A stretch of 64,000 nucleotides of DNA from Shewanella seohaensis (GCF_025449215.1 NZ_CP104900.1:2418001-2482000); one strand, 5' to 3'; counted from the first letter of the stretch, positions 36,585 to 46,263 are shown. Numbers and translations are program-made. Notes: generated by a model not told the origin, from the letters alone.

Positions 36585-36966
36585 CAATCGGCGTCAGGCT
36601 TAATAGCGCCAGCTTGATATGTTGGATCCCAAAGGGGATACCAATAATTGTCACAAAGCAGGCGAGGGCATGGGCCAAATGGCCTATGGCCAACCAAATC
36701 CCAAACAGCAAGAACCAAATAATATTGCCCACCATACCAAAGGCGCCTGTGCCTAAATCTTCACGTCCGGTTAAATGGCGACGATTCATTTGCTCTTGTC
36801 CAAAGGGCCAGAAGGTCAACTCGCCAATGACAAAGCAGGCTCGGCCGAAGGGAATACCGATAATACTGATAAAACACAAAATCCCCGCGAGCCACCAGGC
36901 GAGTCCCATCACAAATCCACCAAGGACAAACCAAGCAATATTGAAAATTAACCGTAAAAGTGACAT
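36559..36966 (-). CDS. yccF: YccF-family inner-membrane protein
   Basis: A 135-residue membrane protein made of two similar halves, each with the ISIIGIPFG/VTIIGIPFG motif (FISIIGIPFGRACFVIGE, FVTIIGIPFGIQHIKLA) and a hydrophobic WFVLGGF or WFLLFGIW helix pair. DUF307/YccF proteins have no proven function. Intact; the stop codon is embedded in a 23-base repeat array. ATG 36966 has GGAGT upstream. Convergent with the hydrolase gene. Confidence 0.9.
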   Translation of the reverse strand: MSLLRLIFNIAWFVLGGFVMGLAWWLAGILCFISIIGIPFGRACFVIGELTFWPFGQEQMNRRHLTGREDLGTGAFGMVGNIIWFLLFGIWLAIGHLAHALACFVTIIGIPFGIQHIKLALLSLTPIGQTIVAKA

Positions 36967-37220
36967 TGAATACTCCTTAACTCATTTTAAATCTGTGTTG
37001 GCATTACCTTGTCCAACACACAGAATCATTAATTGATACTTAAATGGAGTAAGCGAGAATTGTGCCAAAATATTTTTCCTTATTTATCAGTGAAATATTT
37101 ATCTTTGTGACGGTATGACGTTGTAAAAAATGCTAGATTTTCGCGAAAATGCTTAATTATTACGGACGATGTAGGCAAGCTCGCGGTACACTAACGCCCT
37201 TGTTTCCTTCGAGTGTATCC

Positions 37221-38195
37221 ATGTTAGCCAAAAGCCTGCTGACTCAGCGTCTGCTCTCTGACAGTCCTGTAGAGTCTTTTCCTTTGCCGGACGCAAGATA
37301 TTTCTCAAACGAGACGATTTATTGCATCCTGCATTTAGTGGCAATAAAGCGCGTAAGTTTGCCTATTTTCTAGACCATGATTTTGCTGGCGTGACTAAGC
37401 TGATTGGTTATGGCTCCGCGCAGGCTAACTCGTTGTATTCACTGTCGGCGCTCGCCAAGCTGAAGGGCTGGCAGTGCGATTTTTATGTGGATCATATTGC
37501 CAGCCATATCCGCACCTTGCCGACGGGTAATTATGCCGCTGCCATCGCCAATGGTACGCGTGTCATTGATTTATCAAGCCTGATTACAACCAATCCTTCC
37601 CTCCACCGTGAGCCTAATTGGACTTGTCAGGATTATATTGAGCAGCAAGTCTTGCCGGCTGAACCTAACGCTTTGTTTATTCAAGAATGGGCGCTGCCAG
37701 TATGCGCAATATGGTGTTAGTCAGTTAGGTGCTGAAATAGCTGCTTGGGCCGAGTCACGGCACATTTCCGATCTCAAGGTTTTTTTACCTGCAGGTACAG
37801 GAACCACGGCACTCTTTTTAAATCAGTATTTTGTGCGTCAGCAATTGAATATTCGAGTACTTACCTGCGCCGTTGTCGGCGGCGATGAGTATTTAATGCA
37901 GCAGTTTTATGAGTTAAATCCCAACTCTGCAGAACATCCACAGATTTTGAATGTGGGGAAGAAATACCATTTTGGGAAACTCTATCCTGAGTTTTATGCC
38001 ATGTGGCAACGACTCAGTGCCAGCGGTATGCAATTTGAATTACTCTACGATCCCTTAGGCTTTATTGTGTTAGAGGATTATTTACGGCGCGAGCAACATG
38101 CCTCCATCCTCTATATTCATCAGGGGGGATTATTAGGAAATCAAACCATGTTGCCAAGATATAGACGAAAATACGGTGAGGGCGATGCAGGATAG
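37221..38195 (+). pseudogene. ACC deaminase/D-cysteine desulfhydrase-like PLP enzyme, two frameshifts
   Basis: Three frame pieces form one fold-type II PLP enzyme of about 325 residues. The correct reading gives KIFLKRDDLLHPAFSGNKARK, with the PLP Lys in SGNKARK, then GYGSAQANSLYSLSALAK and VFLPAGTGTTALFL and YIHQGGLLGNQ. Breaks are at the T-run 37283-37285 (one base short) and at 37688-37691 (apparently two bases short). The family includes 1-aminocyclopropane-1-carboxylate deaminase and D-cysteine desulfhydrase; which applies is undecided. Sequence error is likely. Confidence 0.75.
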
Positions 38196-38198
38196 CGT

Positions 38199-38458
38199 TT
38201 AGCCAACTAACTTATTGCGCTTTAATATTTTGTGGGTGCGTGTGGCTATCTTTTCCAGATGTTTAAGATCTTTCAATCCCGGCGTATCGGTTGAATATTG
38301 CCAATAGCTTATTTCAGCATCCAACATTTCCAGCATTTTTTAGAACAGCCTAAACACTCACCTTGGCACATTTGTGCTTCATCTAAGTTGAGAGGAATAA
38401 CCTGTTTAATCTGGGTTATTAAGGTCAGCATAGCCGTTTTAGAATCGGGTTTTGACAT
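38199..38458 (-). pseudogene. Small Cys-containing protein, frameshifted; unrecognised
   Basis: Reading the minus strand from ATG 38458 gives SKPDSKTAMLTLITQIKQVI and then CQGECLGCSKK, before the frame stops. Adding one base to the A-run (T-run 38336-38341 on the plus strand) continues MLEMLDAEISYWQYSTDTPG and ends at TAA 38199. The complete product would be about 86 residues with a CxxxCxxC cluster. No family is recognised. It is convergent with the PLP-enzyme gene. It is easily missed because each frame alone is short. Confidence 0.6.
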
Positions 38459-38734
38459 AGAAAATACATTCACAAACTGAGTGAGTGATTATATTAGCAG
38501 GGGTAAATGCAGATTAATTTGATCTAGGTTAGTGGAATACACATTTGGTTCGGCACGTATCTGTGTGAGCTAGATACCGCCTGAACCAAACGAGTTCGTC
38601 ATTCGACGTAAGGGGATAGTAAATCGTGATATTGGGCTATCTATAAAGGCGAATCGATTTCGGTATGGCGAGGAAAATGAGAACCGAATAAACCAACATG
38701 CCGTTATTTGTACTCAATGAGTACTAAATCAAAC

Positions 38735-38908
38735 TTATTTATTTGACGACAAAAGCCACTTCATAAAGTTTAAGGCTTCGGTACGCTTTGAAAAAGTTTG
38801 TCTGTTTTTACCTTGTCTATCGGTAAAAGCAATGGATGTTTTGTTGACTGAAATAGAATCTACAGGGAAGTTCACTGTGATTTCATGTCCGTTAATTTTG
38901 TATGACAT
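38735..38908 (-). CDS. Small hypothetical protein, 57 residues
   Basis: The protein MSYKINGHEITVNFPVDSIS contains an apparent beta-strand pattern and then TDRQGKNRQTFSKRTEALNF. No family is recognised. ATG 38908 is preferred over GTG 38917 because AAGGAG lies 8 bases upstream, a strong ribosome site supporting expression. It lies alone between the PLP-enzyme region and the ChrR gene. Confidence 0.5.
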   Translation of the reverse strand: MSYKINGHEITVNFPVDSISVNKTSIAFTDRQGKNRQTFSKRTEALNFMKWLLSSNK

Positions 38909-39442
38909 AGGCCACACTCCTTTTAATTCAATTCACCCTTAGGTGAGTAAGTTGTAACAATAAAATATCCTTAGCATAATTGCGAAAGATGATACCAATG
39001 AGTCTTGAGGTTACCCATTCCATGATCATTAATCAAGAGATGCCTTATTGATAACTAATGCATATCAGCGATTATGTCAATGGAATATCTCAATTAGCCC
39101 AGTTGACCATAGTAAAGTGACAATACTATGACATGGATTTAATTAAATAGTTCACTGTTTTTGAGTCGATGCGGAAAATCACTAACTCATTATTTTTGTG
39201 GGACTTACTTGTAGTAGGCTTTCTTCGTGAGGATCGTGTTTGTCATTGCTTACGCGAATGTACAAACCGATATAAAAAGGATAACGACAAGATACTTCTC
39301 AAAACGCAGCGCAGTATAACAGCAAAATTCCCGCTGGCAAGTTTATTTTTTACTCAGCGGGAAAAAGGCTTGTTGGTATTTTGTTGTAATTTTGCGTTTA
39401 TCGGTTATTCACTCTGCCAGCATATTTTAAATGTCAGCGAGA
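38909..39442. other. Intergenic region, no supported gene
   Basis: About 530 AT-rich bases between the small gene and the chrR 3' end. A reading frame at 39169-39483 lacks a ribosome site and overlaps chrR, so it is not called. No RNA or repeat recognised. Confidence 0.5.
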
Positions 39443-40138
39443 TTAATAAATCAGCTCACCGATGGGATTCAATAATTTACTGAGCCCTTTGGTAAAATAT
39501 AACGGCGCATCTAATACTGTGTAGCAGAGGCAGCCTGACTGGGTTTTAGGTGAATGATGCGTGTTGCCATCTAAGATGATGAAATCGCCGGGAACATACT
39601 GCCCGTTGATGTCCGAAAATTCCCCCGCCAATAATAGGGTCAGTTCGTATCCCTTATGGGTGTGCTGCGGGATTTCACCTAAGGCGTCGATATGCAATAG
39701 GCTGGCGCGGGTTTGGCTTTCATCCACATCGAAACGCATTCGGCTGACTTTACCAATCTGTTGCCACGGATGAGCAATATGTTGGCGAAATACTGTCGGG
39801 ATCTCATAGCGAACATGCTTATGATTAAGGGAAACCGTCGCTTTGGCAGGATAGTCGCTTTCAGTTGGCGTTGCTTCGGGCAAGTCCATAATATGCGACA
39901 ACATTTGCTGCCAAGCGTCATCTTGTGTTGGATCGGTTTCACTGATTAAAGCTTGTTCAGTGATGTTGCTCGGCGCTAAAAAGGCCAGTTCCGCTGCCTG
40001 CTCTGTAAAACGGCTGACTTGCGATTGGCACTCATGGCAAAGGGCACAATGGGCCGCAATGGCAATTGACATAGACAACGGCAGCTCGCCTTGTGCATGG
40101 GCTAACAGCAAATCTGTATGGGGATGATGTTTAATCAT
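39443..40138 (-). CDS. chrR: ChrR-family anti-sigma factor (cupin, zinc)
   Basis: A 231-residue anti-sigma factor. The N-terminal zinc-binding anti-sigma motif is HCALCHEC with an upstream His (HHPHTDLLLAHAQGELP), and the C-terminal part is a cupin (IPQHTHKGYELTLLLAGEF, PGDFIILDGNTHHSP). In Rhodobacter, ChrR releases its sigma factor in response to singlet oxygen. The start overlaps the end of the sigma gene by 8 bases, so the two are co-translated. The same stress role is inferred here. Confidence 0.9.
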   Translation of the reverse strand: MIKHHPHTDLLLAHAQGELPLSMSIAIAAHCALCHECQSQVSRFTEQAAELAFLAPSNITEQALISETDPTQDDAWQQMLSHIMDLPEATPTESDYPAKATVSLNHKHVRYEIPTVFRQHIAHPWQQIGKVSRMRFDVDESQTRASLLHIDALGEIPQHTHKGYELTLLLAGEFSDINGQYVPGDFIILDGNTHHSPKTQSGCLCYTVLDAPLYFTKGLSKLLNPIGELIY

Positions 40139-40799
40139 GTTGCGTCTCCAAAAAGCTTTTCAGCTTTTCTAACCCCAATCTGAGTCGCGATTTTATCGTT
40201 CCAATCGGGACTTTTAAGGCATCGGCTAATTCTTGTTGCGTGAGTTCTTGCATATAGATCCCTTGAACCACTTGGCGTTGGGGCAGGGGTAGGGCATCTA
40301 AGTGCGCGAGTAGCTTGGCGGTGAGTTTATGATCTGGGCCGCCTTCATGACTGACGGCTACATCGTAAATAGGCCAAATATCATCTCCGAAGGCATCTTC
40401 ACGGTTATGTTGGATGCGCCTGAGCATGTCGAAACACTGGTTGCGCATAATGGTAAAAACCCAGGTCGCCACCGAGCCTTTGTCGGCATTGTACAAATGG
40501 GCTTTGGTCCACACTAAGGTCATGGTTTCTTGCACCAGATCCATGGCCAGCCCTTGCTGATTTAAGCGTTGCAGACCGAATGCACGAATTTTGGGCATAA
40601 AATGGCTGAACAATTCTGCAAAGGCGGCTTTATCCCGTTGATTCGCGACTCTGATAATGGCGCGCGTCAAAGGATCCGCATCTGTGATTGGCTCATTGGC
40701 GGTTGAAATAGTGCTATCGTTTTCCATAGCCATATCGATAGGGGATGTTAACTGCCTATCATAGCGATTTTGCGCTAAATGTGATTGAAAATTTTCCAT
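40131..40799 (-). CDS. rpoE: ECF sigma factor of the ChrR pair
   Basis: A 222-residue group IV sigma factor. Region 2 is seen at FAELFSHFMPKIRAFGLQRL, LVQETMTLVWTKAHLYNADK and VATWVFTIMRNQCFDMLRRI. Region 4 is LPLPQRQVVQGIYMQELTQQ followed by ELADALKVPIGTIKSRLRLG. It is overlapped by chrR. An ECF-type promoter lies just upstream, abutting the stop of the LON-domain gene, so autoregulation is likely. N-terminal residues 1-30 are poorly conserved; starts near 40733 are also possible. Related to the singlet-oxygen RpoE of Rhodobacter, not to the envelope-stress RpoE. Confidence 0.88.
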   Translation of the reverse strand: MENFQSHLAQNRYDRQLTSPIDMAMENDSTISTANEPITDADPLTRAIIRVANQRDKAAFAELFSHFMPKIRAFGLQRLNQQGLAMDLVQETMTLVWTKAHLYNADKGSVATWVFTIMRNQCFDMLRRIQHNREDAFGDDIWPIYDVAVSHEGGPDHKLTAKLLAHLDALPLPQRQVVQGIYMQELTQQELADALKVPIGTIKSRLRLGLEKLKSFLETQHD

Positions 40800-40886
40800 T
40801 ATTGAGTTCTTTACTTAAGGTTCAATCTAGTCTGAACATCACAAAAGATGTTACGTCAGGGCCGACATTCGATAAGCATACAGAGC

Positions 40887-40914
40887 AATACGTGGCGCGC
40901 GGGAAGTTGGATCA
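40887..40914 (-). promoter_or_regulatory. ECF11-like promoter for the sigma-chrR operon
   Basis: On the minus strand TGATCC (40914-40909), a 16-base spacer and CGTATT (40892-40887) match the TGATCC-N16-CGTA pattern I recall for ChrR-partner sigma factors. It directly follows the stop of the LON-domain gene and lies about 90 bases upstream of the sigma start. Confidence 0.7.
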
Positions 40915-40915
40915 C

Positions 40916-41473
40916 TCAAGCAGATTGAATGACAGTATGTAATAAATCCTGTGTCAGTTGATGATCTAACGCATTGATGCAAGAGTATTTCTCTGCGGCT
41001 TGTACCGGCAGAATTTCTAACCAGCGTTGGCACACCCAGGCGATATCTTCAAATTGTTCCAGCTGATAATGTTGCAGGTGCTGCGGGAACTCCTTAAGAA
41101 TGTTTTGCAGCATCTCACTCAAGTAACGCTCATCGTCTTCAATCGGCGCACTCGGCCAATTATCGATAAGCTTCACCTTGGCGCGTTTTAATCCGTCCGA
41201 CTCTATGCTGATATCGCCGAGAGTGAAGCGTTGTTTTCCTTGAATGCTGATTCCGAGCATTCCATCGGGTAAGGTTTCAAAATCGATGATATGCACCAGC
41301 GTTCCGATGGGATAAAGGGTTTTGCCATCTTCCGATGTCATACACAGGCCAAAGCCATCCGCCGATTTAAGGGATTCAGCGACTAAGCGTTTATACCTAG
41401 GTTCAAAAATGCGCAACTGAGTATATCCCTCTGGTAATAAACAGATTGGCAAAGGAAAAAGAGGTAATTTCAT
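40916..41473 (-). CDS. LON-N-domain protein
   Basis: A 185-residue protein with a LON substrate-binding (N) domain only: MKLPLFPLPICLLPEGYTQL, RIFEPRYKRLVAESLKSA, then GTLVHIIDFE and LGISIQGKQRF. No ATPase or protease domain is present. COG2802-type proteins have no established role, perhaps in protein recognition. ATG 41473 follows GAGG by 5 bases; a longer start at 41515 would lie across a promoter -10. It has its own ECF-like promoter and sits directly upstream of the sigma-chrR operon on the same strand. Confidence 0.88.
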   Translation of the reverse strand: MKLPLFPLPICLLPEGYTQLRIFEPRYKRLVAESLKSADGFGLCMTSEDGKTLYPIGTLVHIIDFETLPDGMLGISIQGKQRFTLGDISIESDGLKRAKVKLIDNWPSAPIEDDERYLSEMLQNILKEFPQHLQHYQLEQFEDIAWVCQRWLEILPVQAAEKYSCINALDHQLTQDLLHTVIQSA

Positions 41474-41503
41474 AGTGGCCTCAAGTGAACTTATGTGTAT
41501 GTC

Positions 41504-41531
41504 ATTACGTACCATATACAGAATTTGATCA
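41504..41531 (-). promoter_or_regulatory. ECF11-like promoter for the LON-domain gene
   Basis: TGATCA (41531-41526), 16 bases, then CGTAAT (41509-41504) on the minus strand. Spacing is identical to the sigma-chrR promoter and the boxes differ at one base of the -35 and one of the -10. The -10 lies 31 bases before ATG 41473. Confidence 0.6.
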
Positions 41532-41569
41532 GTGTACCAAGCAATAACCGATTCATTTAAGGGGATGAG

Positions 41570-42183
41570 ATGAAGTTAAATCCATTCGAGAAAAGTTAGT
41601 CCAGCATCCGCTGCGTTTTTGGTTGCAAAACCACGTTGAAGCACCATTACTGACTTCTATGATGCCCAAACCCCTTCCTTATCTACGTCACGCCCTCGAA
41701 ATTGGTTGTGGTTTTGGTAACGGAATTCAGTTGATCCGCGACCATTTTGGGGCCGAGCAAGTGACGGCCGTCGATCTTGATCCTGAGATGGTCGCAGCCG
41801 CTAAAGCGCGCTGGCATGATTCACCCCATGGGTTAAGCCAATTGGCATTCAGTGTTGCCGATGCTACTGCATTGCCTTTTGCAAATGCCCAGTTTGATGT
41901 GGTGTTCAATTTCGCGGTGTTTCACCATATTCCCGATTGGCAAGCGGCGGTTGCCGAGGTGGCAAGGGTGCTAAAACCTAAGGGTTACTTTGTGGTAGAA
42001 GATTTATACCGCGCCGCCATTTGCAATCCCTTGAGTCGACGGTTGTTTGAACATCCACAACAGAATCGATTTAACCATCAAGAATGGTTAACAGGACTGC
42101 GCCAAGGGGGATTTGAGATCCTCTGCGAGAGAAATCTTCTCAACCTTTCGGGCATGGTGCTGGCCCAAAAACACATGGCATAA
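41570..42183 (+). pseudogene. SAM-dependent methyltransferase, frameshifted near the N-terminus
   Basis: A class I methyltransferase of about 204 residues. Motif I is ALEIGCGFGNGIQLI, then VTAVDLDPEMV and FDVVFNFAVFHHIPDW. The start ATG 41570 (GGGGATGAG upstream) gives MKLNPFEK and then meets a stop. Adding one base to the A-run 41591-41594 continues KLVQHPLRFWLQNHVEAPLL into the rest. Methyl acceptor unknown. It is divergent from the LON-domain gene, sharing the ECF promoter region. Sequence error likely. Confidence 0.78.
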
Positions 42184-42384
42184 AGGGGATAAATTGCGGT
42201 GATAGCCGTAAGCGAATCATTTATTTATTGGGGCGCTTGCGAAGGATAAAGGATTGCCGAGTGATTGTAATTTTTAGATAAAATCGACTTATCGCATGGT
42301 TCTCATGGTGAGTTTACCGCTATAATTTAGCTTAATCCGTCACTGGTGAGGAAAGCTGTTCCTCCAAAGTAGAGAAGTCGCATT

Positions 42385-43329
42385 ATGGCAAACGTGCTTG
42401 CAACCGTAGATCAACGAACCAAACTCGTCGGTGAAAATCGGCTCGAACTGCTGCTGTTTCGAATTAACTCTACCCAGTTATTTGCGATTAACGTCTTTAA
42501 AGTCAAAGAAGTCGTCAAGTTACCGCCATTAAATTCTATGCCCGGCAGTCATCCCCATATTTTTGGGGTGGCGAATATTCGCGGCATGTCGATTCCCGTG
42601 ATTGATTTGCGTTCGGCTATCGGTTTTAAGCCTGTGCCTCCGGGAGATGATGCCAATATGATCATCACCGAATATAACCGCAGTGTGCAGGGCTTCTTAG
42701 TCGGTAAGGTCGAGCACATTATCAACATGACCTGGAGCGATATTATGCCGCCGCCTAAAACGGCTGGGCGAAATAATTACCTCACGGCCATCACCCGCAT
42801 TGAATACCAAGGCCAGTCACAACTGGTGTCGATTATCGATGTCGAGAAGGTATTAGCGGAAATCGTTCATTACGATATTCGTCTCTCTGAAGGGGTGTTA
42901 GATGAGAGCCTGTTAGACAAGATGCCCGGTAAGAAGGTGTTGATTGTCGATGATTCTTCAACAGCAAGGCGTCAAGTGCGTGAGACCTTAGGCCAACTCG
43001 GGATTGAAATCATCGAAGCCTCCGATGGCTTGCAAGCATTGCACTTACTGCAAAAATGGCGCGATGAAGGCAAGAATGTCGCCAAGGAGCTCTTGATGAT
43101 GATAACCGATGCTGAAATGCCGGAGATGGACGGCTACAAGCTGACCTATGAAGTGCGTAACGATAAGGCTATGTCGGACTTATTTATCACCTTAAATACT
43201 TCACTCAGTGGTAGCTTTAACAATGCGATGGTAGAGAAGGTTGGCTGCGACAGGTTTATTTCTAAGTTTCAGCCCGACTTGTTGGTAGAAGTGGTGCAGG
43301 ACAGATTAAAACAAGTTATTGGCAAATAA
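42385..43329 (+). CDS. cheV: Chemotaxis protein CheV
   Basis: A 314-residue scaffold coupling receptors to CheA. Residues about 20-160 are a CheW-like domain (LELLLFRINSTQLFAINVFK, HIFGVANIRGMSIPVIDLRS), and about 185-310 a receiver domain (VLIVDDSSTARRQVRETLG, with phospho-acceptor Asp in MITDAEMPEMDG). Phosphorylation of the receiver is thought to tune adaptation. Monocistronic; ATG 42385 has AGAG upstream. Intact. Confidence 0.95.
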   Translation: MANVLATVDQRTKLVGENRLELLLFRINSTQLFAINVFKVKEVVKLPPLNSMPGSHPHIFGVANIRGMSIPVIDLRSAIGFKPVPPGDDANMIITEYNRSVQGFLVGKVEHIINMTWSDIMPPPKTAGRNNYLTAITRIEYQGQSQLVSIIDVEKVLAEIVHYDIRLSEGVLDESLLDKMPGKKVLIVDDSSTARRQVRETLGQLGIEIIEASDGLQALHLLQKWRDEGKNVAKELLMMITDAEMPEMDGYKLTYEVRNDKAMSDLFITLNTSLSGSFNNAMVEKVGCDRFISKFQPDLLVEVVQDRLKQVIGK

Positions 43330-43375
43330 CGCCACAGATTTAACTGATTGCTCGATAACAGGTTTGAAACCCATA

Positions 43376-43411
43376 GGCCGCCATAGCAACCTGCAATTGG
43401 CGGCCTCGTTA
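43376..43411 (+). terminator. Terminator after cheV
   Basis: GGCCGCCA (43376-43383) pairs exactly with TGGCGGCC (43398-43405), followed by TCGTTATTTT. Confidence 0.65.
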
Positions 43412-43507
43412 TTTTAGCGCTCGATTTGAGTATTTCACTTGTGACTTGTACTAGTGGGCGTAACTCGGGCTATTTGCTGTGATGTAGACGATTTACCGTG
43501 ATACGGT

Positions 43508-44149
43508 TTATTGGCTCAGTTCGGCTTTAACATAGGCAAGGACTTGGCGTTTCATCTCTTTGGCGGCGGCGATATGGATCCGCGCAAGTCTGAGGGCATA
43601 GTTGAATCTCTGCCTACCGACTAATCGGATAAGTTCGGCAAAAAATACTGGATCTAAGCAGAATTGTTGGCTGTAGTAGTGAATCGCCGCGGGCAAAGAG
43701 GTGTAAGTTACCCCATCAAACTCAAAGCGGGTACTGTCTAACTGGCATTCGAGTTCGACCCCTTCAAGTTGTATCGGCCAGCCCGGAAAGTTAATCCTGT
43801 CGCGGGCGATTTGATACATCATCCAAGCGCTTTTTTTAAAACCTTCAAACACTTTGCAGGAAAATTCAGACTCGGCTAGCTCTTCCTCTGTCCAATTAAT
43901 CCCAATGGCTAAGTGCTTGGCATAAATGCTCATAAGGGCATCTTTAACCGCCACACGGCAATCCCAGATAGAGGTTAAGGTATGTTTTTGGGCCAATTTT
44001 AAGCATTCAGCGCAGCAAGGGACGGCCAATGCTGGGTGGGGCGTGTGTGACTCGGCTTGATAATCCAATCGGTCTTTGCAGGGCTCGCCGCAAAACCAAC
44101 AGAGGTGACGTTTATCGAAGGGAATGTCGATACAAGGGAAAGCGGACAT
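43508..44149 (-). CDS. Hypothetical protein with CxxC zinc-knuckle-like N-terminus
   Basis: A 213-residue protein. The N-terminal part has LCWFCGEPCKDRLDY and VPCCAECLKLA, a likely zinc-binding Cys pair set. The middle is rich in aromatic residues (KSAWMMYQIARDRINFPGWP) and the C-terminus is helical (FNYALRLARIHIAAAKEMKR). No domain name is recognised. ATG 44149 is used; TTG 44152 is also possible. No operon partner is clear. Confidence 0.7.
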   Translation of the reverse strand: MSAFPCIDIPFDKRHLCWFCGEPCKDRLDYQAESHTPHPALAVPCCAECLKLAQKHTLTSIWDCRVAVKDALMSIYAKHLAIGINWTEEELAESEFSCKVFEGFKKSAWMMYQIARDRINFPGWPIQLEGVELECQLDSTRFEFDGVTYTSLPAAIHYYSQQFCLDPVFFAELIRLVGRQRFNYALRLARIHIAAAKEMKRQVLAYVKAELSQ

Positions 44150-44206
44150 CAAGAGCTAAATACCTCAGCCCTTGATGCCTTAAACTTGCTGTTTTGGTTG
44201 ATGGAA

Positions 44207-44566
44207 TTAAACCTCTTCAACATCAACTAAATCTTTCGCCAGAACGATAGGATCTAACTCTAAGCAGTCTTCATCGCTCTGCCAATCAACACCAATCAAC
44301 ACGCCATCATCGTTGAGATCCGATACCCAGTACTCAAGGAATTCTTCGAGGCTAATGGCCACCGCTTGGTAATCTTTCCATTCTTCGGTGCAGTGAGATT
44401 TCGCCTGTGCTTCACTCGACCATAAAGGCATAACATCAGTATCTTCGAACTCGCCCGAGTCACAAACGACCCAGCCTTCGCCAGTTTCATCCATCAAACC
44501 CCAGAGTGTTTGATGTTCTTTTACGTTTTCGATAAAGCCAGCCAACGCCGCGTTGATTTCAGTCAT
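44207..44566 (-). CDS. DUF2750-family protein
   Basis: A 119-residue acidic protein of the DUF2750 family: LWGLMDETGEGWVVCDSGEF, PLWSSEAQAKSHCTEEWKDY, then VAISLEEFLEYWVSDLNDDG and VLIGVDWQSDEDCLEL. Function unknown; DUF2750 members are small soluble proteins found singly. ATG 44566 is preceded by AAAGAG. Intact. Confidence 0.85.
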   Translation of the reverse strand: MTEINAALAGFIENVKEHQTLWGLMDETGEGWVVCDSGEFEDTDVMPLWSSEAQAKSHCTEEWKDYQAVAISLEEFLEYWVSDLNDDGVLIGVDWQSDEDCLELDPIVLAKDLVDVEEV

Positions 44567-44971
44567 GATAGGTCTCTTTGAAGTATGCTGTTAACTTGTC
44601 CATTATACGGCAACGGATAGATAGTCCAAGGGATTCTTTGCTAAGATTTTTTCGCTGTTGGTTAACTGAGCAATAAGTGAATTTATCTGGCGATTTGTGG
44701 TGATAAGCATTGTGTTAGCGGGCGCTATGGGTCAGGATGTGCCGAGCAGAGGCACCGATAATAATGAGTGATTGTTGGTGAGTATCTGGCTCGATTTTCT
44801 GGGGAGAAAATAGTTTCGTGGGTGTTTGGCCGTTGCCCTGTTTGTTGTCCCATCAACACAGCGGCAACCTGTTTATGGCTAAATATCGTATCTCTCTTGG
44901 CTCGGGGTTATCCACCTCTTGCCTCGCTCAGCTAAGATAAACTCTTAGCGCTGACTGTAGGAGTAATTGAT
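44567..44971. other. Divergent intergenic region, no gene seen
   Basis: About 400 bases between the divergent DUF2750 and lytic transglycosylase genes. No coding sequence, repeat or RNA could be supported. Confidence 0.5.
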
Positions 44972-46263
44972 TTGATCAAACTGAAAGGAATGTCCTATCT
45001 TGCCGCCAGTATCGCCGCGTGTGTGAGCTTAAGTGCGTGTTCGAGCGCGCCAACCTCGAGCGGTAATAGTCAAACCGCGATCGCCGAGACGCAGGCCGCC
45101 GTGCAAGAAATGCCGCTCAGTGACACCATCGCCGCCCATGCTGCGGCATTCCCGACCTGTGTAGCTAACTTACAGGAGCGCGCACGTACCGAAGGCTTAT
45201 CCGAAGCCACCATCCAAGACACAGTTGCTAGTTTGCAGTTTGTGCCTAAAGTGATTGAGCTTGACCAAGCTCAGCCAGAGTTTAGTCAAACCTTCAACAA
45301 TTATTTTACCAAGCGGGCGACCGATTGGCGGGTGAATGAAGGCCGCCGTTTACTGAAAAACACCGCGCGCTGCTCGATAAATTGGCGCAGCAATACGGTG
45401 TGCCACCACAATATATTCTGTCTTTCTGGGGACTTGAGACTAACTACGGTTCCTACAAAGGCAAAATGTCCGTGTTAGATTCTCTTGCTACCTTGGCCTG
45501 TGAGCCGCGTCGCAGTGGCTATTTTACGACTGAGCTGATGCAAGCGCTTAAGTTAAAAGAAAAATACGGCTTTGATAAGAGCACTATGGTGGGCTCTTGG
45601 GCCGGCGCCATGGGGCACACCCAGTTTATGCCCTCGGCCTATGCAAAATATGCCATCGATGGGGATGGCGACGGTAAGGCCGATTTGTGGAATAGCACCG
45701 AAGATGCACTCACCTCGGCGGCGAATTTTTTGCAGCACTTAGGCTGGCAACGCAATGAGCGTTGGGGGCGTGAAGTGATATTGCCGCGCGATTTCAGCTA
45801 TGAAAACCTTGGCGCTAAACAGGCGCAGCCGCTATCCCAATGGGCGGCGCAATCCGTAGTGCAAAGTAATGGACTGCCTTTACCTGCTATCGATATGAAG
45901 GCGGCGCTGTATTTACCCTCGGGTCATACAGGTCCCGCGTTTTTAGGCTATGAAAACTTCAATGTGATCATGCGTTGGAACCGCTCTGAATTTTACGCCA
46001 TTACCGTTGGTCATTTGGCCGATAGAATTAATGGCGGCGAACCATTAAAAGTGGCGCCGCCCGAGCAGCCACGTTTGAGTCGCGAGCAAATCAAACAGTT
46101 ACAAACCAAGCTGAATGAATCAGGCTTCGATGTCGGTAAACCCGATGGCGTACTTGGGCGTAACTCTTCGGCGGGGATCCAAGCATTCCAGCGCAGTAAG
46201 AATATGATTGCCGACGGTTTTCCAAGCCCTGAGGTCTTTAGCGCATTGGGGATTTCACTCTAA
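44972..46263 (+). pseudogene. Lytic murein transglycosylase (MltB-type) lipoprotein, frameshifted
   Basis: A lipoprotein (AASIAACVSLSACSS, lipobox LSAC) that cleaves peptidoglycan glycans to anhydromuropeptides. The catalytic segment is FWGLETNYGSYKGKMS (Glu), then GSWAGAMGHTQFMPSAYAKY. A C-terminal peptidoglycan-binding domain is seen (LQTKLNESGFDVGKPDGVLG). The frame shifts at the A-run 45356-45360, one base short, before HRALLDKLAQQYG. Start is TTG 44972 with AGGAG upstream. Restored length is 430 residues. Probably a sequence error. Confidence 0.86.

Noticed and set aside
39169..39483. Open frame of 104 residues on the plus strand
   Set aside because: No ribosome site, odd composition and overlap with the 3' end of chrR; treated as non-coding.
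40733..40799. Sigma gene as the envelope-stress RpoE
   Set aside because: The partner is ChrR, not RseA, and the promoter boxes are of the TGATCC type.
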